From positions 1-37,836 of IMG/VR virus record IMGVR_UViG_3300046369_000223: DNA of 37,836 nt. One strand, given 5' to 3'. Position 1 is the first letter of the stretch; each line of letters opens with the position of its first letter. This stretch comes from a virus. Positions 30,496 through 37,506 of the stretch are shown piece by piece. The translations under genes and the position numbers were made by a program. The notes beneath the pieces were generated by a model. That model saw only the letters and a program-made list of their open reading frames with translations, did not search any database and was not told where the DNA came from.

Positions 30496-30905
30496 AATTC
30501 AACAGTGCCGTTCTCCAATAAAACCTTTCGATTATTGAGATGCATCTCTTCTATTAGGTCTTTATTATCCCCTGTATATGGAACTGCATGGTGGTCGTTA
30601 ATCATTCTTTGATTTACAGATACTGTTTCGCCATCAACAAATAATTCCCCAAGGATTCTTCCAAACTTACCTTTGTCGTGTGACACTAAGGTAATTTGTT
30701 TTGCATCTAATATACTCTTCAGATGTGCCTTTGCAGCTTTTCCGAATTTTTTTTCTACCAAATCTCTTGTGCGGCTCTCGGGTGTGTCGATGCCCATCAT
30801 ACGGACTCTTTGTTTTTTGAGAACCGTACTGAACCCTAAATCGATGTCCACGTCTACCGTATCTCCGTCCACCACTTTAGAAATTTTTACATTATATTGA
30901 TACAT
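30492..30905 (-). CDS. Staphylococcal nuclease-like (TNase/SNase) protein
   Basis: A 137-residue nuclease with the SNase fold. KVVDGDTVDVDIDLG is the first strand pair with metal-binding aspartates. RVRMMGIDTPES carries the equivalents of catalytic R35 and E43, and KFGRILGELFVDG the equivalent of R87. I start at the ATG at 30903-30905 because CATAAATA ends exactly five bases before it; the ATG two codons upstream overlaps the promoter. No signal peptide is evident, so it probably acts inside the cell, for example on host DNA or RNA. Confidence 0.9.
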   Translation of the reverse strand: MYQYNVKISKVVDGDTVDVDIDLGFSTVLKKQRVRMMGIDTPESRTRDLVEKKFGKAAKAHLKSILDAKQITLVSHDKGKFGRILGELFVDGETVSVNQRMINDHHAVPYTGDNKDLIEEMHLNNRKVLLENGTVEL

Positions 30906-30910
30906 GTTCA

Positions 30911-30918
30911 TATTTATG
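30911..30918 (-). promoter_or_regulatory. Late promoter CATAAATA, leaderless spacing
   Basis: CATAAATA on the minus strand, then TGAAC, then ATG at 30903-30905. It overlaps the end of the upstream glycosyltransferase gene. The same five-base spacing occurs at 16811 and 24347. Confidence 0.65.
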
Positions 30919-31657
30919 GTTTTATAAATTCTAAAGATTGGCGGTCAAGACACTGTGGATAATATTTCTTTATAAATCTAAATTGTTCCATGGTTGGTTG
31001 TTTGTTATACTCTGAGATTAATCTTTCATTTATTGGGACACCCTGTACTGTACTGAACTCTGTGTCTGCTATGATGGGGAATGGATAATACTCTAGTAAG
31101 TGTGGGTAGTGTTCTTTAGTCATCCACAAATCATTTGGTTCTAGTGGTCTCTCCCCACTCTTTACATCTCTTATAAATTCTTTAGCAGACTTGGGTGTTA
31201 ATGCATATGCATGGTGTCCGAGCATATGTGGAGTTTTCAGTTCACTCAGCCCGTTCTGTGGTATACTAGTATGGTCGACTTCTGACATCTTAATATATGA
31301 TGGTCTACCGAAAGTAATACACTCCCATTCTTCTTGAGATAATGAAGGAAGTGCATCCACAAATAAAGCATCATGTTCTAAAACAAGAATAGGTTCGTTG
31401 AGACAAACACAATGTTTCCATAATCTATAGTGGGATGCAAAACAAGCACCAACAGCATCGGGATTTGGATACTCATTGAATGTGTTATTGTTTCCATTAC
31501 TCAATACTATTTTCCAATCGGATGGTTCCGTTGCAGTAAACTTTTGTACATCTACCATTCCATGTTTCAATGCACTGTATATAGTTCTATTAGAAGATTC
31601 GATAGAACGTATATTGTTCTTGAGTGTGATTACAAATGTCTTTAAAAAGTTTTTCAT
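30914..31657 (-). CDS. GT25-like glycosyltransferase (second of a pair)
   Basis: A 247-residue protein that looks paralogous to its upstream neighbour. ACFASHYRLWKHCVCLNEPI then LVLEHDALFVDALP matches the GT25 'S..SH..LW', then 'LE(D/H)D' acidic block for nucleotide sugar and metal. LGHHAYALTPKSAKEFI is the conserved downstream strand-helix. GT25 includes LPS transferases and the collagen hydroxylysine galactosyltransferases. The start overlaps the previous gene by four bases. Target unknown: lipopolysaccharide, a virion protein or DNA. Confidence 0.8.
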   Translation of the reverse strand: MKNFLKTFVITLKNNIRSIESSNRTIYSALKHGMVDVQKFTATEPSDWKIVLSNGNNNTFNEYPNPDAVGACFASHYRLWKHCVCLNEPILVLEHDALFVDALPSLSQEEWECITFGRPSYIKMSEVDHTSIPQNGLSELKTPHMLGHHAYALTPKSAKEFIRDVKSGERPLEPNDLWMTKEHYPHLLEYYPFPIIADTEFSTVQGVPINERLISEYNKQPTMEQFRFIKKYYPQCLDRQSLEFIKP

Positions 31658-32331
31658 AACACCTTATAATCTACTGGCACGAAATTTTTAACATTAATAC
31701 TTCTACCACTCTGTACAGTTGTAAATGTCTCCTCTACATCAAATGGGAATGGATAATACTCTTTCAACAATCCTTCTCCCATCATAGAAGGTGTCATCAT
31801 CATATCTGCTGGATGCAACCACCTAAATTCGGGGTTTCTCATTCTATCTAGTATTTGTTTTGCACCTGTAGGACTCATCATGATTGCATGGTTACCAAGG
31901 AATGGTCTGTTTGTATCTGTCATGACGTTCAGTCCATCTTCCCACTCTATACTGTCTCCCAATTCTTTGTTCCAAGATGGTTTACCAAGACTGATAACCC
32001 CATCCACTTCTATATCAGGCAAGGGTGTAATCATTCTTGCATCGTGTTCTAGTATTAGAAAATCATCATCGACTTCAACACACGAATTCCACAATCTCAT
32101 TTGAGATGCAAGACATGATAACACTCTTTCGGGTCTTGGTTCCATTTGTAAAATATTTGTGCTTATCTTTCTTCCAAGTATTCTTTCAATAATTTCATGT
32201 GGGTCATCGTCTGGCGTTGTAGCAGGAAAGAGTTGTGCAGTGACACCATGCAATGCACATGTGTTTGCACACGTAATAGCAGACTCCACACTCTCGTACA
32301 AGTCCATTATTGTTATGATATGGGTTCTCAT
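31654..32331 (-). CDS. GT25-like glycosyltransferase (first of a pair)
   Basis: A 225-residue protein: IITIMDLYESVESAITCANT (N-terminal nucleotide-fold strand), SCLASQMRLWNSCVEVDDDF, then LILEHDARMITPLP (acidic EHD site), then LGNHAIMMSPTGAKQIL. The order and spacing equal those of the next gene, so the two arose by tandem duplication. It overlaps the polymerase stop by four bases and is therefore transcribed with gene 43. The EHD instead of EDD variant is shared by both copies. Confidence 0.8.
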   Translation of the reverse strand: MRTHIITIMDLYESVESAITCANTCALHGVTAQLFPATTPDDDPHEIIERILGRKISTNILQMEPRPERVLSCLASQMRLWNSCVEVDDDFLILEHDARMITPLPDIEVDGVISLGKPSWNKELGDSIEWEDGLNVMTDTNRPFLGNHAIMMSPTGAKQILDRMRNPEFRWLHPADMMMTPSMMGEGLLKEYYPFPFDVEETFTTVQSGRSINVKNFVPVDYKVL

Positions 32332-34835
32332 GAAAAGAAACTATCCAAAGATGCAACAGGTTCTGTATGCCATCCGATACGTTCTGCAATATTTCTTAGA
32401 GGTTCTAAGAATGATTTGTTGAACTGCATGTCATAGTCTATGAATCTGTGTAAGTCAAACTCTTTTGGAAGTGTACCAACATAAGATATCACATTCTCAT
32501 TGAACACATTTGGTAGTGTAAGATATGAGAAAAGAATCTTGTCACCTTCCTTGATTGTCTCGTAGCGTCTATCTAAATTCTTGTTCTTTAGGTGGTGATT
32601 GAATAGTAAAGCACCACGGACATGTATTGGTGTTCCCTTAGTGTAGATGGTGTTCATGTTACTATATTGACCAAGGTTGTTACAACCTCTAGGGAATGAT
32701 ACTTTCTCGGGTGGTAACTCTCTGAATTCTTTACGTGCAGTTTCTACGTAATCCCATAATTGTTCCTCATCACCTTGCATGACAATCTTAATCGCCTCTT
32801 CAAGACGTGTTCTTACCCATTGTGGTGTACTGGACTTTGCAGTCTCAATACCCATGAGTTTAAGTTTAGGTTTGGCAAACCTCACACCTTCCATGTCATG
32901 TACGTTAAGTATGTAGCGTTTCTTAGCAGTCCATATACCTCTGTCTGCAATCGCCTCACGTCCCATCTCCATCTTCTGTTGGAATGCATTCGTGTATTTT
33001 GCAAAGTCAATGAATCCTTTTTCTAGGATATTCTCTAGTTGAACTTCCGCTTTACATAAAAAATCAACAACCTCTTCTTTAGATGCATCGGGTAGTACTT
33101 GTTGTACCAATGCATCCATTGTGATATAGACTGAGTCTGTATCCATTGCGATAACATAATCTTTTTTAGTCTTTAAGACTTCGTTTAGATAATCATTGAT
33201 GGTTTTCTCTGCCCACTTGATGACCAACTGACCCGACATAGTAATCGCCTCTGCGAGGTCGATAGAAAAGAATGCAAAATATTGATTAGCAAGAGCACCA
33301 TAAGCAGAGTTGAGTGCAATCTTTCTGACCTGTTGATTGTTGTATGCATGTTTGATTTTTGTTTCTAATTCTTTACGTTGTGCATTATCAGAAACAGTTT
33401 CAAGTTCTTTCTGATACCCAATCATCTTCTTCTTCCATGCCTTACGTTCATCATAGAACTTTTCCATAAGTTCGGGAAGGAATCCTTGTTTGTCTCTCTT
33501 AAACATTACTCCGTTTGGCGTAACAGTGTGTCCCAATCTATACACTTCATTTAGGTTACACTCTTTGTTTAACATTTTATCTACGTTGACATCCTGTCTC
33601 ATACCATTCACCATCTTTTCGGGTGAGATGTTAAACTGCATAATCAAGTGAGGATATAGTGAATTTAAATCAAAAGACATGACCCAATTGTGACCACCAA
33701 CCTGTGGTTCTTTTACATATGCACCAGCGATCGGCTTGATTTTGTCACCATTTCTTCTCAATTGTTGTGGTGGTGTTTGTATCTTCTGTTCTTTTAAGAA
33801 GTTGTATATGATTGTTTCCCAATACTTAACCATACCAAATACATCTGCATAATTACACTTAGCATTGTATGCCATCGTCTCTGTAAGTTCGATGAATCCA
33901 AGTTTGTCATCCAGTTCTTCAACGAGAAGAACGTCCATCACATTATACTCCAAGAACTTTGGATAGTCCTGTTTGTATAGTGTATGTAATGACCCATGTT
34001 CTGAATAGTCTAGTTTCTTCTTACCTAGTTCTACCTCAGCAATGTGGTCTAGTTTGTATGATGCTTGATTGACGAATGTGTGTTTACGATATAGTTCGAG
34101 ATAGTCAAGAACATTAACACCATAGAGTGTAAAAATCATTTGTTTTTGATAACCCATGGTGGTGAACTCTCTCACATCACTCATACCCCATGGAGATAAC
34201 TTCTTGTGTTCTCCTTCGCCGAAGAGTCTATCAACTCTGTTGCAAATGTATGTAATATCGAATGAGTTTACATTCCAACCTGTGATGATATCAAAGTTTT
34301 CCGTTCTCCAATACTTCATGAACTCAGTCATGAGATGTGCTTCATCTCTACAAGGATAATACACATAATCTTTACCGTGATTCCAGTCACCTATTCCGAA
34401 TACATGTGCTGGTTTACCAATCGGTTTGATTGTAATTGCGTTTATCTTTTCTTGGGCATATCTTGGGTCGGGGAATCCATCTTCACACTCACACTCAATA
34501 TCAAGTACCGCTGCTTTGATGTTCTTTGAATCGAACTCTATGTCTCCATGGAATTTCTCTGCGATATATGTATAGATATATCTGTCATATCCATGGATTT
34601 CAAATCCAGCAGTCCCATCATATTTCTCACGGAACTTTCTTGCACCACCCATTGAGTTGAGTTCTACAACTTCAAGTGGTCTGTCATCTAGTGAACGAAA
34701 CGGTGTCTCGCCTTTCTTAGATGGAATGTAGTGTTTGGGTCTGTAGTCAATCTTGTGCTTGACTTGTTTGTTACCTTGATATCCTCGAACGAGAATCTTG
34801 TCACGTGTACGACATACGTTTGTATAATAATCCAT
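32328..34835 (-). CDS. 43: DNA polymerase, family B (T4 gp43-like)
   Basis: An 835-residue replicative polymerase with proofreading. Exonuclease motifs: D112-I-E114 (LDIECECE, the same positions as in T4 gp43), NVNSFDITYI, and YNVMDVLLVEE. Polymerase motifs: A DLNSLYPHLIM, B KIALNSAYGALAN and C YVIAMDTDSVYI. The last residues (ASLDSFFS) resemble the clamp-binding tail of T4-type polymerases. A promoter with TATAAT exactly six bases before ATG suggests a leaderless mRNA. T4 controls gene 43 through an RNA operator bound by gp43 in the 5' leader; here there is no leader to hold one. Confidence 0.97.
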   Translation of the reverse strand: MDYYTNVCRTRDKILVRGYQGNKQVKHKIDYRPKHYIPSKKGETPFRSLDDRPLEVVELNSMGGARKFREKYDGTAGFEIHGYDRYIYTYIAEKFHGDIEFDSKNIKAAVLDIECECEDGFPDPRYAQEKINAITIKPIGKPAHVFGIGDWNHGKDYVYYPCRDEAHLMTEFMKYWRTENFDIITGWNVNSFDITYICNRVDRLFGEGEHKKLSPWGMSDVREFTTMGYQKQMIFTLYGVNVLDYLELYRKHTFVNQASYKLDHIAEVELGKKKLDYSEHGSLHTLYKQDYPKFLEYNVMDVLLVEELDDKLGFIELTETMAYNAKCNYADVFGMVKYWETIIYNFLKEQKIQTPPQQLRRNGDKIKPIAGAYVKEPQVGGHNWVMSFDLNSLYPHLIMQFNISPEKMVNGMRQDVNVDKMLNKECNLNEVYRLGHTVTPNGVMFKRDKQGFLPELMEKFYDERKAWKKKMIGYQKELETVSDNAQRKELETKIKHAYNNQQVRKIALNSAYGALANQYFAFFSIDLAEAITMSGQLVIKWAEKTINDYLNEVLKTKKDYVIAMDTDSVYITMDALVQQVLPDASKEEVVDFLCKAEVQLENILEKGFIDFAKYTNAFQQKMEMGREAIADRGIWTAKKRYILNVHDMEGVRFAKPKLKLMGIETAKSSTPQWVRTRLEEAIKIVMQGDEEQLWDYVETARKEFRELPPEKVSFPRGCNNLGQYSNMNTIYTKGTPIHVRGALLFNHHLKNKNLDRRYETIKEGDKILFSYLTLPNVFNENVISYVGTLPKEFDLHRFIDYDMQFNKSFLEPLRNIAERIGWHTEPVASLDSFFS

Positions 34836-34841
34836 ATGGTT

Positions 34842-34870
34842 ATTATAACAGAAAGGTGTCTATTCTACAA
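34842..34870 (-). promoter_or_regulatory. Sigma70-type promoter of gene 43, leaderless spacing
   Basis: TTGTAG (34865-34870), 17 bases, TATAAT (34842-34847), then AACCAT and ATG on the minus strand. The -35 overlaps the stop codon of the upstream gene. The expected +1 is the A of the polymerase ATG. Confidence 0.75.
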
Positions 34871-35081
34871 GAGTCTTTTTAGATGGGTGTAGAAGTTCTT
34901 TTACCGATTTGAGTTTGTCCTGTGCATCAGCAAGTTTTTCAACTTCCATTTCCAATGCTTGAACGATGTCGGGGTGTTCGCCAATCCCTGTTGGGTTTGA
35001 TTGATATACCATAGCGTTTGCAGTGTGAACTGCAACATCACCCTCTAGTTTCTTTTCTAATGCTCTTAATAAATCTGCCAT
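34860..35081 (-). CDS. Small helical protein, unknown
   Basis: A 73-residue protein: an N-terminal helix (LLRALEKKLEGDVAVHTANAMV), a short turn (YQSNPTGIGEHPDI), and a second long helix (VQALEMEVEKLADAQDKLKSVKELL), a helical hairpin. The start overlaps the preceding stop by one base (TAATG). No family is recognised. Its end carries the -35 of the gene 43 promoter, so translation into this region may affect that promoter. Confidence 0.65.
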   Translation of the reverse strand: MADLLRALEKKLEGDVAVHTANAMVYQSNPTGIGEHPDIVQALEMEVEKLADAQDKLKSVKELLHPSKKTLVE

Positions 35082-35362
35082 TATTTTTCCTTAATATTAC
35101 CTGTACTTTTCTTGTAGTTAATTTCTAAATTTGGTCTCACTTTGAATGTAGTAACTACAGCATGTAATGGTACCTTAAACGTATAGTCCATAGCATATGG
35201 ATTCCAAGGTGCGAGTTCTACCTCTGCTCTACCTTCAGCATACGTAATGAGACACTCTTGTGCCTCTTCTATAACTATTTCCTTTTTCCATCGGTTCTTA
35301 GTGACATATCCAATGACAACCTCACCACCGATTAATTTTACTGCAAGGATTTCTCTAGTCAC
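35081..35362 (-). CDS. Sm/LSm-like small protein
   Basis: A 93-residue beta-rich protein. LAVKLIGGEVVIGYVTKN matches the Sm1-type pattern (VKL.(S/G)GE..IG.V), and WNPYAMDYTFKVPLHAVVTTFKVRPNLEINYKK resembles the second half of a family I recall from T4-like marine phages with an LSm-like fold. LSm/Hfq proteins bind RNA as rings, so an RNA-related role is possible but not shown. It overlaps the lysozyme stop by eight bases. Confidence 0.55.
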   Translation of the reverse strand: MTREILAVKLIGGEVVIGYVTKNRWKKEIVIEEAQECLITYAEGRAEVELAPWNPYAMDYTFKVPLHAVVTTFKVRPNLEINYKKSTGNIKEK

Positions 35363-35813
35363 AGTTTCGAACCATTTGTTGGAGTTCTACTGACCTTCTT
35401 CCAACTTGTCCGAACCATCTAGAGTCTTCCATTTCGACTGCAACTTTTTCCCAGTCACAAGCAACAACACCTTTCCACATGTTATTGAACTTACCGAATC
35501 TTGTTCCACCTAAGTTGAATGTCATGTTAACTAGAACGTGTTGAATGTCTTCGGGTAGGTCATAGAAATCTTCTCCACCCTTTGATTCAAATACATGAAT
35601 AGTTTCTTCGACATGTTTGTCAAAGTCTGCTTCGTAATATGCATCAACTGTTTCTTGACTTACTGGAGTTCCAGCAGGTTGTCCATGTTCTGCATCACCT
35701 TCTTTGATTAGATGTCCAACACCTAGTGTTAAATATCCTAGTGAATCAGCGTACACTTCAAGGACTTCTCCTTCGTGTCTCTTAATCTGCTCCTTCAATA
35801 CTTCTTTGTTCAT
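35355..35813 (-). CDS. T4-type lysozyme (GH24 endolysin)
   Basis: A 152-residue muramidase. The catalytic triad E14 (KRHEGEVLEV), D23 (YADSLGYLT) and T29 has the same spacing as E11-D20-T26 in T4 lysozyme (164 residues). The C-terminal helices end in RWFGQVGRRSVELQQMV. I chose ATG at 35811-35813 (AAAGGAAG upstream); the longer frame to 35864 lies in the preceding gene and adds nothing known. There is no signal peptide, so it needs a holin. It could be the cell-lysis enzyme or a tail lysozyme; without a fused gp5 domain the former is more likely. Confidence 0.92.
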   Translation of the reverse strand: MNKEVLKEQIKRHEGEVLEVYADSLGYLTLGVGHLIKEGDAEHGQPAGTPVSQETVDAYYEADFDKHVEETIHVFESKGGEDFYDLPEDIQHVLVNMTFNLGGTRFGKFNNMWKGVVACDWEKVAVEMEDSRWFGQVGRRSVELQQMVRNCD

Positions 35814-36099
35814 TATTTTCTTCCTTTGCGATTTGATGAGAGATGAGTTCCACAAGGATATCACCTATCAATTTATTTAATTCTTCGCTGGTATTTAGTT
35901 CATCTAAAGTTTTACCTTCGGGGACTACATGAAATGTTCTTTCGAAATTTATGTTAGGTTTACCATCTTCGAATTCAACCTTACCATACGAATATATGGC
36001 GCCTTCATATTCTCCATGTAGAATTTTGATACCTGCTAATTCTGCCTTTTCATTGTCTACTACACAGTAAACATCATTGTCAAATAATGGTTGACTCAT
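35782..36099 (-). CDS. Conserved-type small acidic protein, unknown
   Basis: A 105-residue acidic protein starting MSQPLFDNDVYCVVDNEKAE. The ATG at 36097-36099 overlaps the glycosyltransferase stop (ATGA) and has GGAG at good distance, which decides it over an upstream codon. The first half is beta-rich (GIKILHGEYEGAIYSYGKVEF), the second helical (SEELNKLIGDILVELISHQIAKEE). Not recognised with certainty. It overlaps the lysozyme gene by 32 bases. Confidence 0.65.
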   Translation of the reverse strand: MSQPLFDNDVYCVVDNEKAELAGIKILHGEYEGAIYSYGKVEFEDGKPNINFERTFHVVPEGKTLDELNTSEELNKLIGDILVELISHQIAKEENNEQRSIEGAD

Positions 36100-37424
36100 T
36101 CCTCTCTCCAATTGTATGTGGATTCACTACTGGTAGTGTCATATATGTTTGGGTGTGTCATCAAGGCACGTCTGTAAGGTGTCCATTTAATTCCTCTTCC
36201 CCATCCCATGGTATCAAACAATTCCTTCTTAGTTACTGATTTATGTTCCTTTACATACTCCACAAGTTCATCTACTTTAGGTGAGCATACTGCTTTTGAT
36301 AGAAGTGATTTAATTTCATCACACATCTTATCCATCTCTGTACTGTATAGTAGATGCGTTCTCAACCAATCTTGTGCTTGAGTTGCTTTATCATTTCTTA
36401 AATCGATATCGTCTAGATACTCATTGATTAGTTTGAGTGATTCATCATCTGTAGTAAAGAAGTCAGCGTCATCTTGCAATTCGTGATAGTAGTCACCCTC
36501 ATAGAATATGTATGGACATCCATTCATCATTCCATCTGTAGCAGCAACACTCCAACCACCATACTTTTGTTTAGGTGCAAATCCCATGTAACACTCATTT
36601 AGTTTTTTGTAATATCCTTTCTTATCAAACTTTTCATTTGATAGATATGGTTTACTGAAACTACCATCAAACAATGGTGCCCAAACATTAAAGTCTTGTC
36701 TCTGTTCCCACAATGCATCCATCAAAGCAATAAACTCATCAAAGTGTTTGTACTTTTCACATCTATGATTGAATACTATAGTTCTTGTTGGGGTGTTATT
36801 CACACTGACAATATCATCTAAGTGTACACCCAAGTGTTGAACTTTTAGAATGTTGTCTAGTTTAGATACAGTATTCTCATTGAACGTATCTCTTGCTTGA
36901 TTCAATACCATATCTTTCTGACATTGTGTATTGATATAACATCTATCGTACTCTAACAGACCTGTAGCATTCTGATTGAATGTACCTTTGTGCCAGGCAA
37001 CTATATGGTCAAAGTCAAACCAATGCGAGTAACCAATAACCTTTGGTGTGTGGTGTGTCATGTTGTAAATTGTATTTACTAACTGGTGAGTATGTTCTGG
37101 CAAGTGTGACATGATGATATCAAAATCTTTATCATGACCCACTAGTCTCCTCACTGATTCTACATCAAAGTGTGCTCTCATTACTGGTGGATATGTAGGA
37201 ACTGGTAGTAAATACTGTTCCGTATTATCGAATGTCAATCCATCTATATGGGTTGGTGATATGATATGCCAGTAGAACGGTTCGTTCTGTGTTTCACGAA
37301 TCATATTCTTTAACACTTGTACATAAGAATCTTGTTCTAAGTTCTTCTGCCATGTGATATTAGGATAGACTAATATCCTAATTGTCTTTTGATATGTCTT
37401 TTCTGTATAAAAATTATCTAGCAT
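36096..37424 (-). CDS. GT-B glycosyltransferase with C-terminal winged-helix-like domain
   Basis: A 442-residue protein. The first ~370 residues look like a two-lobe GT-B glycosyltransferase: IRILVYPNITW start, HWFDFDHIVAWHKG, RTIVFNHRCEKYKHFDEF, then the donor-site region MGFAPKQKYGGWSVAATDGMMNGCPYIFYEGDYY. The last ~65 residues (KVDELVEYVKEHKSVTKKEL, then MGWGRGIKWTPYRRALMTHP) look like a winged helix, with the T.KELFD.MGWG turn as the helix-turn-helix. A DNA-binding end would suit a DNA glucosyltransferase, like those that modify T4 DNA; this is inference. It starts seven bases after the CCA of tRNA-Gly. Confidence 0.75.
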   Translation of the reverse strand: MLDNFYTEKTYQKTIRILVYPNITWQKNLEQDSYVQVLKNMIRETQNEPFYWHIISPTHIDGLTFDNTEQYLLPVPTYPPVMRAHFDVESVRRLVGHDKDFDIIMSHLPEHTHQLVNTIYNMTHHTPKVIGYSHWFDFDHIVAWHKGTFNQNATGLLEYDRCYINTQCQKDMVLNQARDTFNENTVSKLDNILKVQHLGVHLDDIVSVNNTPTRTIVFNHRCEKYKHFDEFIALMDALWEQRQDFNVWAPLFDGSFSKPYLSNEKFDKKGYYKKLNECYMGFAPKQKYGGWSVAATDGMMNGCPYIFYEGDYYHELQDDADFFTTDDESLKLINEYLDDIDLRNDKATQAQDWLRTHLLYSTEMDKMCDEIKSLLSKAVCSPKVDELVEYVKEHKSVTKKELFDTMGWGRGIKWTPYRRALMTHPNIYDTTSSESTYNWREE

Positions 37425-37431
37425 AATATAT

Positions 37432-37506
37432 TGGAGCGGGACAACAGAATCGAACTGTTATCTAAGAGTTGGTAACCCCTCGTAATGACCGTTATACTAG
37501 TCCCGC
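37432..37506 (-). tRNA. tRNA-Gly with anticodon ACC
   Basis: Acceptor GCGGGAC pairs perfectly with GTCCCGC, then discriminator T and encoded CCA (37432-37434). The T arm is AACAG-TTCGATT-CTGTT. The anticodon stem AGGGG/CTCTT (two G:U pairs) encloses loop TTACCAA, so the anticodon reads ACC. Glycine identity elements (G1:C72, C2:G71, G3:C70, C35, C36, U73) are all present. A at position 34 is unusual for bacterial glycine tRNAs. The first 15 bases overlap the end of the upstream cytidylyltransferase gene. A D-stem of only three pairs is a slight weakness. Confidence 0.85.
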
